Part shown: positions 1 to 8,381 of the stretch, one piece after another
Position numbering within the stretch: position 1 is the stretch's first letter
Layout: each line of letters opens with the position of its first letter
NCBI GenBank assembly: GCA_937989765.1
Contig: CALKRZ010000244.1
Coordinates: 1 to 33,804, forward strand
Source: an uncultured Clostridia bacterium
GTDB lineage: Bacteria; Bacillota; Clostridia; Lachnospirales; CALKRZ01
Reading direction: 5' to 3'
Length of the DNA: 33,804 nucleotides
The notes under the pieces: model-generated
What the model saw: only the letters and a program-made list of their open reading frames with translations
Told to the model about the DNA's origin: nothing
Databases searched by the model: none
Position numbers and translations under genes: made by a program

Positions 1-1475
1 ATTTTGATTGGGGTAATGGATATTTATTATTTGGCAGAAAAGTGACTGCTCAAATGTTAGAAACAGGGAAGATGATGATGGATATGGATCTGCAGATTGA
101 GCTTACAGGGGGTCCCAGCATAGGAACGAGTGGATATATGAATAGTTCCATAGGAGAGAGAATAAATATAAATGATAAATCCATTCATACCACCACTTTG
201 TTCAAAAAAGATCATGTGCTCGTGGAATCTAAAAAGGTTTTTAGAGATGAGCAGCAAGTACCCATAGGAATTTTAAAAGTCAAAATAATAGATCATGGAG
301 GTATTGCTGCACTACGAATGCTGAGAACAAGTTTTTTGGGGTTATTAGCGAGTATTATTGTTCTTTCAGGTTTAATGCAGGTATGGCTCACTCAAAATAT
401 CATTCATCCTATTGGGGAAATGGGAAGTGCAGCAGCAGAACTGCAGAATAAAAATTTTAGCAGACTTATCAATGTAAGCACGAAGGATGAAATAGGTGAT
501 TTAGCAGAAGCTTTCAATGGCATGGTGCAGGAAATAAATAATGTCATAAGGAAGATAAGAAATAAGTCACTTGTGGTAGAACAGCATGGGGGAAGTCTTG
601 CAGAGGTATCTAAGCATATGACGGAAACATCACAGCAAGTAGCCACAGCGATCGGAGAGACGGCAACAGGCATTAATGCACAGGCCAATGAATTAGTAGA
701 GATTACAAGTGCATTATATCATTTTGGAGATAAAATCCATAAGATTATACAGACAGTAGATGAAATAGAAGTTCAGTCACAGCAGCTGTTTTTTATGGCA
801 GATAAAAGCAATGAACAATTACACACAGTAGAACATGCTTTTTATGATGTGGAGAGGCTTTTTGATCAAATAAAGACAAAAACAGAAAAGCTATCTGATA
901 GCGTAAAACAGGTGATGGATATATCCCATATGATTCAGAATATATCAGACCAAACAAATCTACTAGCCCTCAATGCGATGATTGAAGCTGCCAATAGCCG
1001 CAAAGGTTCTGCAGGATTTACCGTGATAGCACTGGAAATACGTAAGTTGGCAGAACAATGCAAGGGGTTCTCTGAAGAAATACAACAAATTATTAAACTT
1101 TTTTTGGGAGATCATAAAGAAGTGTTAGATGAAGTACAATCAGCGAATGAGACGCTTACAGAACAAGCAGATATAGTGAGACACACGCTTAATGCGATAA
1201 AACAGATTACCACTGAAGTTGCTCAGATTATTCCTTGTATTCATGAAGTGTATACTGTTTCTCAGGAGGTACGGAGTGAACAAGAAATAGTATTTGGTAG
1301 AGTAGAAGAAGTCTCTGCAGTGACCCAAGAAATGTGTGCATCCGCGCAGGAGATTTCTGCATCAGCGCAGGAAATGTATGGAGCAGCTGAAGAAGTAGCG
1401 GCATCCGCTCAAATTTTAGAGGAAGAAGCAAAAGTCATAAAATCAGAGATGGATGAGTTTACCTTAGAATCATAA
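1..1475 (+). CDS. Methyl-accepting chemotaxis protein, 5'-truncated by the window edge
   Basis: The frame is open from base 3, upstream of the GTG at 42, so this is the 3' part of a longer gene. The first residues (GYLLFGRKV, then a Leu/Met-rich stretch) resemble the end of a CHASE4-like extracellular sensor domain. A membrane segment follows (around bases 330-400, ending VWLTQ), then a HAMP domain (IHPIGEM...DEIGDLAEAFNGMV) and a cytoplasmic coiled-coil signalling domain. The hairpin tip has the family core [16 protein letters not shown], but the usual ARAGE...[12 protein letters not shown] is altered to NSRKGSAGFTVIALEIR. Such receptors sit in the membrane and control CheA through CheW. No che genes are present here, so its partners are elsewhere. 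Function as a chemoreceptor is well supported; the ligand is unknown. Confidence 0.9.
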   Translation, partial: FDWGNGYLLFGRKVTAQMLETGKMMMDMDLQIELTGGPSIGTSGYMNSSIGERININDKSIHTTTLFKKDHVLVESKKVFRDEQQVPIGILKVKIIDHGGIAALRMLRTSFLGLLASIIVLSGLMQVWLTQNIIHPIGEMGSAAAELQNKNFSRLINVSTKDEIGDLAEAFNGMVQEINNVIRKIRNKSLVVEQHGGSLAEVSKHMTETSQQVATAIGETATGINAQANELVEITSALYHFGDKIHKIIQTVDEIEVQSQQLFFMADKSNEQLHTVEHAFYDVERLFDQIKTKTEKLSDSVKQVMDISHMIQNISDQTNLLALNAMIEAANSRKGSAGFTVIALEIRKLAEQCKGFSEEIQQIIKLFLGDHKEVLDEVQSANETLTEQADIVRHTLNAIKQITTEVAQIIPCIHEVYTVSQEVRSEQEIVFGRVEEVSAVTQEMCASAQEISASAQEMYGAAEEVAASAQILEEEAKVIKSEMDEFTLES

Positions 1476-1483
1476 AAACAAAG

Positions 1484-1510
1484 CCCCTCTACGAGTAAAA
1501 TGTAGAGGGG
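1484..1510. terminator. Bidirectional Rho-independent terminator
   Basis: A perfect 9-bp stem CCCCTCTAC/GTAGAGGGG with a 9-nt loop lies 9 nt past the receptor stop. It is flanked by an A-rich run on the left and TTTTG on the right, so it can serve both the receptor gene and the convergent coat-like gene. Confidence 0.85.
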
Positions 1511-1530
1511 TTTTGTTCGTGTATTCAGTA

Positions 1531-1563
1531 TAAAGACTATCTAAAGACTATCTAAAGACTATC
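1531..1563. repeat. Three tandem copies of an 11-bp unit (TAAAGACTATC)
   Basis: Three perfect head-to-tail 11-bp units, followed by a partial fourth (TAAAGAT). On the minus strand the unit carries the stop codon of the coat-like gene, so the last codons and stop have been copied beyond the gene end. This looks like a recent slippage expansion. Confidence 0.95.
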
Positions 1564-2134
1564 TAAAGATTTTAACAAATTTAATAGAATAAATATCGCA
1601 CATAACCAAGTCATTGGTTTGTACTTCTCTGATTAATATATAGCTAATCCCCACATCTACTAAAGTTCCTTCGCGGTCGATGAACATATTGGTTCCGATC
1701 AAAAACTCAATTTTTACGCGTCTACCAATCTGCGTTCTCAAAAAGCCTTGGTTATAGTTTATATCTTGTTGTACAGGGGGGCCAGGCTGAAGCTCAAAAG
1801 TAGGTCCACCCGTAGTAGTGGGTAATCCCATCATAGGCATAGCGGTGGGCATAGTGGCATAGCTAGCGGGAACCGCAGACATCATAGTGCCATAGCTAGT
1901 AGTGTCAGCAGGAGCCATGGTGCCATAGCCAGTGGGGGTAGCAGGCATCATAGTACCATAGCCACTGGGAACAGCAGGAGCCATGCCGCCATATCCAGTA
2001 GTAACAGCAGGAGCCATAGTACCATAGCCAGCAGAAGGCATCATGCCTGGAGTTCCATAGGAAGGAACCGTAGAATACATAGGAACTTGTGAACATTGTC
2101 TAGTTAGATCATCAGAACATTTTTTTACTGCCAT
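1559..2134 (-). CDS. Spore-coat-like repeat protein with GerQ-like C-terminal domain
   Basis: A 191-residue protein starting at ATG 2134 behind a strong AGGAGG seven or so bases upstream. The N-terminus has two Cys (KKCSDDLTRQC). Residues 36-101 are six degenerate 11-residue repeats of the type GYGTMxPAxxT, rich in Gly, Tyr, Met and Ala. The last 65 residues form a compact beta-rich domain (TQIGRRVKIEFLIGTNMF...GTLVDVGISYILIR...CDIYSIKFV). Its pattern resembles GerQ-type coat proteins, in which a short domain follows a low-complexity tail. The upstream gene on the same strand is a cortex hydrolase, which supports a sporulation role. There is no signal peptide, as expected of a coat protein made in the mother cell. 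Coat function is inference; that the gene is real is nearly certain. Confidence 0.75.
   Translation of the reverse strand: MAVKKCSDDLTRQCSQVPMYSTVPSYGTPGMMPSAGYGTMAPAVTTGYGGMAPAVPSGYGTMMPATPTGYGTMAPADTTSYGTMMSAVPASYATMPTAMPMMGLPTTTGGPTFELQPGPPVQQDINYNQGFLRTQIGRRVKIEFLIGTNMFIDREGTLVDVGISYILIREVQTNDLVMCDIYSIKFVKIFR
1832..2029 (-). repeat. Six 33-bp coding repeats (11-residue GYGTM units)
   Basis: The segment encodes six consecutive 11-residue units, beginning GYGTMAPAVTT, GYGGMAPAVPS, GYGTMMPATPT, GYGTMAPADTT, SYGTMMSAVPA and SYATMPTAMPM. The middle units are most alike and the last are most divergent, as expected of slippage-driven growth. Copy number is likely to vary between strains. Confidence 0.9.
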
Positions 2135-2190
2135 ACAACATCCTCCTCTATAATAAAAATAAATTGTTTCAACTATATTGCAAGCGTTAT

Positions 2191-2211
2191 AAAAAGACTG
2201 CAGATGTAGTC
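2191..2211 (-). terminator. Weak candidate terminator after the SleB-like gene
   Basis: On the minus strand GACTAC-ATCT-GCAGTC forms a short stem with one mismatch followed by five T. It is weak enough that read-through into the coat-like gene is plausible. Confidence 0.35.
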
Positions 2212-2231
2212 AAAGGATAAAGTTTTTTTGA

Positions 2232-2675
2232 TTATGTTTGAGAATACAATTCTGTAGGATTATAAAAACAGTGTTGGCCTACATGGACTTGAAATGAACC
2301 GCTTCCATTTCTGGGAAATATATTAGGGCAGGTAGGTTGGAAAGGATTAAAATACCAAAGAGAATATCCAACAGTAAATAAACGGTTTCCAGCCAAGGCC
2401 CAATCTGCGATCTCATAATGAATGGGTTCAGGGGGAGTGGCCCAGATGGTTTGAGGATTATGTCTACCATAGAGTGTGGAACGAACACAGTCAAATTGAC
2501 CCTGTTGAAAGACAACTTTTCGTAAGTCTCCTTGACAGACTCTTTGATATTCCCCATAGGGCACTCGAACTCTATTCATCACTACCGTAGCGACAGCTTT
2601 CATACCATTTTCCCCTTCGCCTCCAGCTTCACATTTAATAATTCTCGCCAACAGCTCCCGAACTGAGTACGACAT
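2232..2675 (-). CDS. SleB/CwlJ-type cell wall hydrolase (spore cortex lytic family)
   Basis: A 147-residue hydrolase of the SleB/CwlJ catalytic family (Hydrolase_2), which cleaves spore cortex peptidoglycan at muramic-delta-lactam sites in known members. The family motif is clear: IIKCEAGGEGENGMKAVATVVMNRV, with the likely catalytic Glu at residue 16, then FDCVRS and a C-terminal GSGSFQVHVGQHCFYN. I chose ATG 2675 because AGGAGG lies 8 nt upstream; an in-frame GTG at 2684 overlaps that ribosome binding site and cannot be the start. There is no signal peptide and no peptidoglycan-binding domain, so it resembles CwlJ or the minimal catalytic core rather than full SleB. It is followed 97 nt later by a coat-like gene on the same strand. 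A germination or mother-cell lysis role is inference. Confidence 0.88.
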   Translation of the reverse strand: MSYSVRELLARIIKCEAGGEGENGMKAVATVVMNRVRVPYGEYQRVCQGDLRKVVFQQGQFDCVRSTLYGRHNPQTIWATPPEPIHYEIADWALAGNRLFTVGYSLWYFNPFQPTCPNIFPRNGSGSFQVHVGQHCFYNPTELYSQT

Positions 2676-2850
2676 AAGATTCACCTCCTATTATGGTTTC
2701 CCTATCAATGTATTCAGATTAAGTAGAAAAGTTCTAACTGCACATGGAATACTCAAAAAATAATTATTCATTAAAATTGATGTTTTTTGATTCTTTCTTA
2801 AACTTAAAAGTATAAGCAAGCATTATGTTTATTTTTGTAATAAAAGAATG

Positions 2851-2856
2851 TATAAT
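2851..2856 (+). promoter_or_regulatory. Candidate -10 box for the sensor kinase gene
   Basis: TATAAT stands 54 nt before the start at 2910, in a 234-bp AT-rich gap between divergent genes. No convincing -35 is seen at the right distance, so this is tentative. Confidence 0.3.
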
Positions 2857-2909
2857 GAAGGAATAAGAAAAGTAGAATGAGGTAGATATAAGGGAGGAAT
2901 GGGCGAAGG

Positions 2910-5264
2910 ATGGGTAAAGGTGTTTGGAGGTTTGTCTTACTTATATGGATAGTACAGGTATATCTTCCTGTACAAGTATTTGCCTATCAAACAGAAAAAA
3001 AGAATATATTGGTGATTCATTCCTATAATAAGGGTTTGTATTGGACAGAGTCTATAACAGAAGGAATACATGCAGTCTTAGATCCCTATCAGAAGGATAT
3101 TGTACTAGAATGGGCTTATATGGATACTAAATATAATGACTATCAAGGGTACAATGAACAATTATATAAGCTGTATAAATATAAATATAAAAACAGGCAT
3201 TTTGATGCAATACTTACTTCTGATGATGATGCTTTTCAGTTTATGTTAAAATACGGACAGGAAGTATTTCCAGGAGTCCCCTTTGTATTTTGCGGAGTTA
3301 ATATTTTTGAAGAGCAAATGCGAGAAGAACATCCTGACTTTACAGGTGTCATTGAAAGAATAGACTTGGAGAGCACGCTAGATATAGCGATCAAGCTACA
3401 TCCAGAGCGGAATACACTTTTGGTGCTCACAGATGGAACGACTACAGGGACTATCGTAAAAGAGATGGTTGAAAAATATAAGAGCTATTATGATCAAAAA
3501 CTTAAGTTTGAGTTTTATGAAAGTATGAACCTTGATGAAATAGAAAAAAAGCTAAAAACGATGCCTGAAAAAACTTTGATTTTTGTGCTCACATATTTTA
3601 AACAACCAGAAGGTGGAGTGATTTCTGAAAAAGAAGCGATGCAATATCTGACGAATACGTATAACTTTCCCGTGTATAGTTGTTGGGATATATATATGGA
3701 ATCAGGCATGGTAGGAGGTATGCTGAATAGAGGATTTGAGCAGGGGAGAGTGGCAGCAGAAAAGATATTACTGGTACTAAAGGCAGGATCGGCTCAAGAT
3801 ATTCCTATTGGGCAGAGTATCCCAAATCAGTATATGTTTGATTATAATCAAATGAAGCGTTTTGGAATTAAGCTTACAGACCTACCCCCAGGAAGCATCA
3901 TAAAAGGCAGAAAAGATTTTATCTACTCTATTCCTAAGGAGCAAGCATGGATCTATATTTGCGTGTTGATTGGACTTCTTGTGTTGATCATAGGCGCACT
4001 TAGTATCAACATCTATAAAAGAAAAAAAGCAGAAGAAACCCTCAGAGCAAGTGAAGAGCGGTATAGAAAATTAGTAGAAATTTTGCCTGTAGCTTTAATT
4101 ATTCATATCGACGGCATCTTACAGTATGCAAATGAAGCAGCGTATAAACTCCTACAGGTATCTAGATCAGAAGATATCATAGGAAAAAGCATGTGGGATT
4201 TTGTACATCCAGATAGTGTGGGGGTACTGACAGCGTACATTGAGAAGTTTGCACAAGGAATTATACAGGATCCCGTAGAAACTAAGGTGATTACAGGTGA
4301 GGGTGAAAATATTGATGTGCAATCCATAGTCACGCTATTGCCATATAAAAATCAGATAGGAATCATGGTTGTTGCCATAGATATTACCGAGCAGAAAAAA
4401 GCAGCAGAATTAAAAGAAAAAATTAAGGAAAAAAAGAGATTATTAGAAGAAGTGCAAGAGTATGATCGATTAAAAACAGAGTTTTTCTCCAATCTGTCCC
4501 ATGAGATGAGAACACCCCTTAATCTCATATTCAGCTCTATTCAATTATTAGAATTAGACTTTAATCGGCAGGTGTTAGATGAAAAAAGTATCCAAAAAAA
4601 GATAAAAATATTAAAGCAGAATAGTTATAGGATGATAAAACTGATTAATAATCTTATCGATATTTCGCGAATTGATGCAGGGTACTATGAGTTTAATCTG
4701 CAAAATATGGATATAGTTTTGCTGGTTGAAGATATTGTTCAGTCTGTGGCAGCATATGTGGAGTACAAAAAAATACAACTTATATTTGATACCGATATAG
4801 AAGAAAAAATAATGGCTTGTGATCCTGAAAAAATAGAGCGAATTATACTAAATTTATTATCCAATGCTATAAAGTTTACAGACAGGGGTGGTCAGATTAT
4901 GGTGGAGATCTGTGATGGGAAGGATGATATACAAATTTATGTGAAAGATACAGGGATTGGAATGGAACTGGATCAAAAAGAGTTAATTTTTGATCGTTTT
5001 AGACAAGTGGATAAGTCTTTTACCAGAAAACAGGAGGGAAGTGGTATAGGACTTTCTCTAGTGAAATCCATGGTAGAGATGCATAAGGGTAGTATTACGG
5101 TAGGTAGTATATACGGGCAGGGTAGTGAATTTAGGATTACCCTTCCTATCCTAGTTTTACAGGAGGATCAGATAGGAGAGATACAGTCCCAGCAGCGAAG
5201 CTCCGTAGAAAAAATAAATATTGAGTTCTCCGATATATATGAGATTATGCGGAGTACTTTATAA
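2910..5264 (+). CDS. Membrane histidine kinase with ABC-type substrate-binding sensor domain and PAS
   Basis: A 784-residue sensor kinase. Residues 1-25 are a signal peptide or N-terminal anchor (VLLIWIVQVYLPVQVFA). Residues ~30-330 form an extracellular domain like the ABC_sub_bind family (NILVIHSYNKGLYWTESITEG, ILTSDDDAFQFMLKYG, GVPFVFCGVN), so it probably senses a small ligand directly or through binding. A membrane segment lies near 346-368. A PAS domain (~380-490) follows, then HisKA with the H-box His531 (NLSHEMRTPLN), N-box Asn652 (NLLSNAIKFTD) and G-boxes DTGIGM and GSGIGLSLVKSMVEMH. All catalytic motifs are intact. The start ATG follows GGGAGG by 12 nt, a slightly long spacing. No receiver gene lies directly next to it; the nearest is at 8366. 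Kinase assignment is firm, the ligand unknown. Confidence 0.92.
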   Translation: MGKGVWRFVLLIWIVQVYLPVQVFAYQTEKKNILVIHSYNKGLYWTESITEGIHAVLDPYQKDIVLEWAYMDTKYNDYQGYNEQLYKLYKYKYKNRHFDAILTSDDDAFQFMLKYGQEVFPGVPFVFCGVNIFEEQMREEHPDFTGVIERIDLESTLDIAIKLHPERNTLLVLTDGTTTGTIVKEMVEKYKSYYDQKLKFEFYESMNLDEIEKKLKTMPEKTLIFVLTYFKQPEGGVISEKEAMQYLTNTYNFPVYSCWDIYMESGMVGGMLNRGFEQGRVAAEKILLVLKAGSAQDIPIGQSIPNQYMFDYNQMKRFGIKLTDLPPGSIIKGRKDFIYSIPKEQAWIYICVLIGLLVLIIGALSINIYKRKKAEETLRASEERYRKLVEILPVALIIHIDGILQYANEAAYKLLQVSRSEDIIGKSMWDFVHPDSVGVLTAYIEKFAQGIIQDPVETKVITGEGENIDVQSIVTLLPYKNQIGIMVVAIDITEQKKAAELKEKIKEKKRLLEEVQEYDRLKTEFFSNLSHEMRTPLNLIFSSIQLLELDFNRQVLDEKSIQKKIKILKQNSYRMIKLINNLIDISRIDAGYYEFNLQNMDIVLLVEDIVQSVAAYVEYKKIQLIFDTDIEEKIMACDPEKIERIILNLLSNAIKFTDRGGQIMVEICDGKDDIQIYVKDTGIGMELDQKELIFDRFRQVDKSFTRKQEGSGIGLSLVKSMVEMHKGSITVGSIYGQGSEFRITLPILVLQEDQIGEIQSQQRSSVEKINIEFSDIYEIMRSTL

Positions 5265-5315
5265 CTATCGAGGAAAGTCTTTCAAACTTTACCGTTGTCT
5301 GCTACAATAAAGGTA

Positions 5316-5346
5316 TTGACAGTACTGGAATTTATACAAATATAAA
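5316..5346 (+). promoter_or_regulatory. Candidate sigma-A promoter before the CheA-like kinase
   Basis: A perfect TTGACA (5316-5321) is followed by TATAAA at 5341 with a long 19-bp spacer; AATATA at 17 bp is an alternative -10. The start codon lies 33 nt further on. Confidence 0.4.
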
Positions 5347-5378
5347 AACACAGATGGGTATAATAGGGGGCGAAGCCA

Positions 5379-8300
5379 TTGTCAGAAGCAAAGAATAAAG
5401 AATATCCCAAAAAAATACGGCGTACCTTGAAAAAGAGAATATCCAAGGCGATCTCACGCTCTGTGGGGATTGCGATTACACTGTTTACAATAATGATGTT
5501 ACTTCTTTCAGCTATGTTTTTTAAGGGAATGGGAGCAGCAGTTTCTGAGGTGGTTAGTCATGGTATTGCCAATCAATTAAATAACAAGCACTTTTTGAAC
5601 CATATGGGAGTTTCAAATATGGAAGAGCTACAAATACACAATCCAAACTTTCAAGGATGGTTGTTAAGTATACAAGAAATGCTGAGAATACGTTGGTTAG
5701 AACAAGAAAAAGAACAAGGACAAGGACAAAGACAACCAAAAATTGAACAGGCAGGACCTTTTCATGATCCTAATGCAATCTATGCTATATCCGTTACTAT
5801 TACAGTACAAGACAAGATCATTCATCAGATCGGTGAAAAGGATCTATGGGATATGGAAAATATGGAAAATCAGGGGATAAACTTGTTACAAAAACCGATA
5901 GTAAGCGCATATAGGTTTTTAGATACGGAAGGCAGTTCGCCAATTATACAGGGGGAAGAGCAAGTAGGGTCGGTTACAGCCAGGGTATCGCCTACTATTT
6001 TGTTATTTTTATTTTTAGCTTTTGTTTTTGCAGTTGTGATGCTTAGTATCAGTGCACTCATTATTTCAAAAGTGATTACGTATTTCTTTGTGTATCCTAT
6101 TGTACGGCCTCTCACCTTGCTGCAGAAAAAGATGGAAGCTATTGCCAATGAACAGCTAGAAGATGCAATTCATTCATCACTGAGCATGGATAAAAAGCCT
6201 TTGAGAGAGATTGCATCCTTAACAGATTCAACCAATAGGATTATCACAAAGATGAAAGAATATATAGACTTAGTGGATCAGCAAAAGGGAGAACTAGAAG
6301 CGCAAAAGCAGGAATTAGAATCTCAAAGAGATGAACTGGAGTCTCAAAATGAAGAACTGGAAGCGGTAACAGAAGATCTTAAAGAGACAAGCCAGTATGT
6401 GGAACAAAAAAACAAGCAGCTAGAAAATTTCTTTAATAATGTAGGACAAGGGTTCTTATCCTTTGGCGTAGATTTATTGATTGATGAAGAATATAGTGCA
6501 GAATGTAAAAATATATTTGGAGTGGATATTAAACACGAAAAATTATCCCAACTGCTTTTTCCAGAAGACGAAGAACAAATCCTATTTTTGGATTCTATAT
6601 TTCAAAAAATATTATATAAGAAGGATCCTAATAAGTCGGAAATTTATCTATCCCTGCTTCCCACAGAAGTAACCCTACACAATCGATTTATTCAAATAGA
6701 GTATAAACAGATAGGATATACTAGGGAGAATTCTGGTATGTTTATGGTCATCCTGACAGATATTACAGATAAACGTGCGCTGGAATACAAGATGGAGGAA
6801 GAAAAGAATATCCTAAAGATGGTAGTCAAGGTTGTTGTGAATTATAACGATTTTATGGACTGTGTGGAAGAGTATAAGGAATTTTACAGATTTAAACTTC
6901 AAGAACTTCTAGAAAGCCAAAACCCTCTTCAGGAGATTTATCATGAGGTATATAGAAACATTCATAATTTTAAAGGGAATTTTAGTCAATTTGATTTATG
7001 TAGTGTGATTCAGCAGCTCCATACGATGGAAACACAAATCAGTAAGAGTAAAAAAAATCTCCCCAATATGGATGTGTGGGAGTTTGGTGGATTTATAAGG
7101 CAATTTAATCTGGCGCTCTGGTTAGAAGAAGACTTGGACATTTTAAGAACATTTTTGGGAGATGAATTTTTCTTTAGGAAGAATGCTTTTGCAGTGGATA
7201 AACAAAAGCTTTTAGAGATTGAGAGAAAGATGATCAATACGCTTTCTCCAAAGGAATGCAGCTTGCTTCTTCCAGATATCAAAAGGCTTCGGTATCAGCC
7301 ATTTAAAGAATTGATGAAGACATATCCTGAGTATGTAGCCAAGTTGGCAGAAAGAATGGATAAAACGATAGAGCCAGTCGTGATAGAAGACGATGAAGCA
7401 GTAATTGATACAGAGTACTATCATGACTTTGCCAAGTCCCTAGTCCATATATTTAGAAATAGCGTGGACCATGGAATTGAAACGATAGAGGAGCGTGTGA
7501 TCGCAGGCAAAAGTGAGGCTGGAAATATAGGTTGTAAGATCACAAAGCAGAAAGAGATGCTTCAGATCATAATTGCCGATGATGGGCGAGGCATTGATCT
7601 AGAAGCGATACGCCATAAAGCTGTAGAACGAGGTATGTTTTCTCAAGAGGAAGCGCAAAATGTATCTTCCGAGGATCTTTTACATGTGATTTTCAGAGAT
7701 GAATTTTCCACCAAAGAGGAAGTTACAGAGATTTCAGGAAGAGGTGTAGGTTTGGCATCTGTGAAAGCAGAGCTTGGTAGAGTAGGTGGTACGGTAGAGA
7801 TCCAAACACACGAAGGACGAGGAACAGAGTTTATATTTACCTTGCCGCTAGAACAAAAAAATGAATCTGTGCAAGTTTCTATTAGTCATATTATGGATGC
7901 ATTAATCGATACCTCAAAGCATTTTATGCAGGAGCAAAACATGGGTACATTTGAGTTGGATGAAGATATTAGCCAAACAAATCGTATATGTTTAAATAAT
8001 ATTACAGCACTGATTAATATTCGTGGAATCGTAGATGCTATTTTGGTCTTGAGTCTCAATGAGCAGTTAGCCCATCGGCTTGTAAAGAGCTTCGTGATAG
8101 AAGAACTAACACCAGAGGAAGAACAGGGATATATTGAAGATGTAGTAGCAGAGGCATTTAATATTATAGCAGGCAATTCTATCAAACAATTAAAAGAGAT
8201 TGAGGATTTTATCACCATTGGAACGCCTACGATCATTTGTTATAAGGGTGCTTCTATCAAGTATGCAGACTCCCAAATCTGGAGCTGTGTACTAGGAGTA

Positions 8301-8381
8301 GAGGAAAGTGAATATAGCATCAGCTTGATTTCCATGGATAAAAATCTCTCAGAGGAGGGGAATATATGGCACGTATTTTAA
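5379..8381 (+). CDS. Hybrid membrane kinase: HAMP, PAS-like, Hpt, CheA-type ATPase, CheX-like phosphatase
   Basis: A 1000-residue protein starting at TTG 5379, 8 nt behind AGGGGG. Membrane segments at ~28-48 and ~206-230 bracket an extracellular domain of about 155 residues; HAMP and a QKxELExQxxELE coiled coil follow (~296-355). Next come a PAS-like segment (VGQGFLSFGVDLLIDEEYSAEC), an Hpt domain with His529 (RNIHNFKGNFSQF), and a CheA-type ATPase: N-box IFRNSVDHGIE (Asn694), DDGRGID (~734) and SGRGVGLASVKAELG (~786). No CheW-like domain follows. Instead residues ~835-990 resemble CheX, with the phosphatase motif E925-A-F-N and then IIAGN. Kinase, phosphotransfer and aspartyl-phosphate phosphatase would thus be in one chain. 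The next gene, a receiver protein, overlaps by 16 nt and is the obvious target. The CheX call is from motif and position, moderately sure. Confidence 0.88.
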   Translation: MSEAKNKEYPKKIRRTLKKRISKAISRSVGIAITLFTIMMLLLSAMFFKGMGAAVSEVVSHGIANQLNNKHFLNHMGVSNMEELQIHNPNFQGWLLSIQEMLRIRWLEQEKEQGQGQRQPKIEQAGPFHDPNAIYAISVTITVQDKIIHQIGEKDLWDMENMENQGINLLQKPIVSAYRFLDTEGSSPIIQGEEQVGSVTARVSPTILLFLFLAFVFAVVMLSISALIISKVITYFFVYPIVRPLTLLQKKMEAIANEQLEDAIHSSLSMDKKPLREIASLTDSTNRIITKMKEYIDLVDQQKGELEAQKQELESQRDELESQNEELEAVTEDLKETSQYVEQKNKQLENFFNNVGQGFLSFGVDLLIDEEYSAECKNIFGVDIKHEKLSQLLFPEDEEQILFLDSIFQKILYKKDPNKSEIYLSLLPTEVTLHNRFIQIEYKQIGYTRENSGMFMVILTDITDKRALEYKMEEEKNILKMVVKVVVNYNDFMDCVEEYKEFYRFKLQELLESQNPLQEIYHEVYRNIHNFKGNFSQFDLCSVIQQLHTMETQISKSKKNLPNMDVWEFGGFIRQFNLALWLEEDLDILRTFLGDEFFFRKNAFAVDKQKLLEIERKMINTLSPKECSLLLPDIKRLRYQPFKELMKTYPEYVAKLAERMDKTIEPVVIEDDEAVIDTEYYHDFAKSLVHIFRNSVDHGIETIEERVIAGKSEAGNIGCKITKQKEMLQIIIADDGRGIDLEAIRHKAVERGMFSQEEAQNVSSEDLLHVIFRDEFSTKEEVTEISGRGVGLASVKAELGRVGGTVEIQTHEGRGTEFIFTLPLEQKNESVQVSISHIMDALIDTSKHFMQEQNMGTFELDEDISQTNRICLNNITALINIRGIVDAILVLSLNEQLAHRLVKSFVIEELTPEEEQGYIEDVVAEAFNIIAGNSIKQLKEIEDFITIGTPTIICYKGASIKYADSQIWSCVLGVEESEYSISLISMDKNLSEEGNIWHVF

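Noticed and set aside
2676-2684. In-frame GTG as start of the SleB-like gene
   Set aside because: It overlaps the AGGAGGTG ribosome binding site that serves ATG 2675.
6481-6672. A 63-residue frame within the CheA-like kinase gene
   Set aside because: Out-of-frame Lys/Tyr/Ile-rich translation typical of a shadow in an AT-rich gene.
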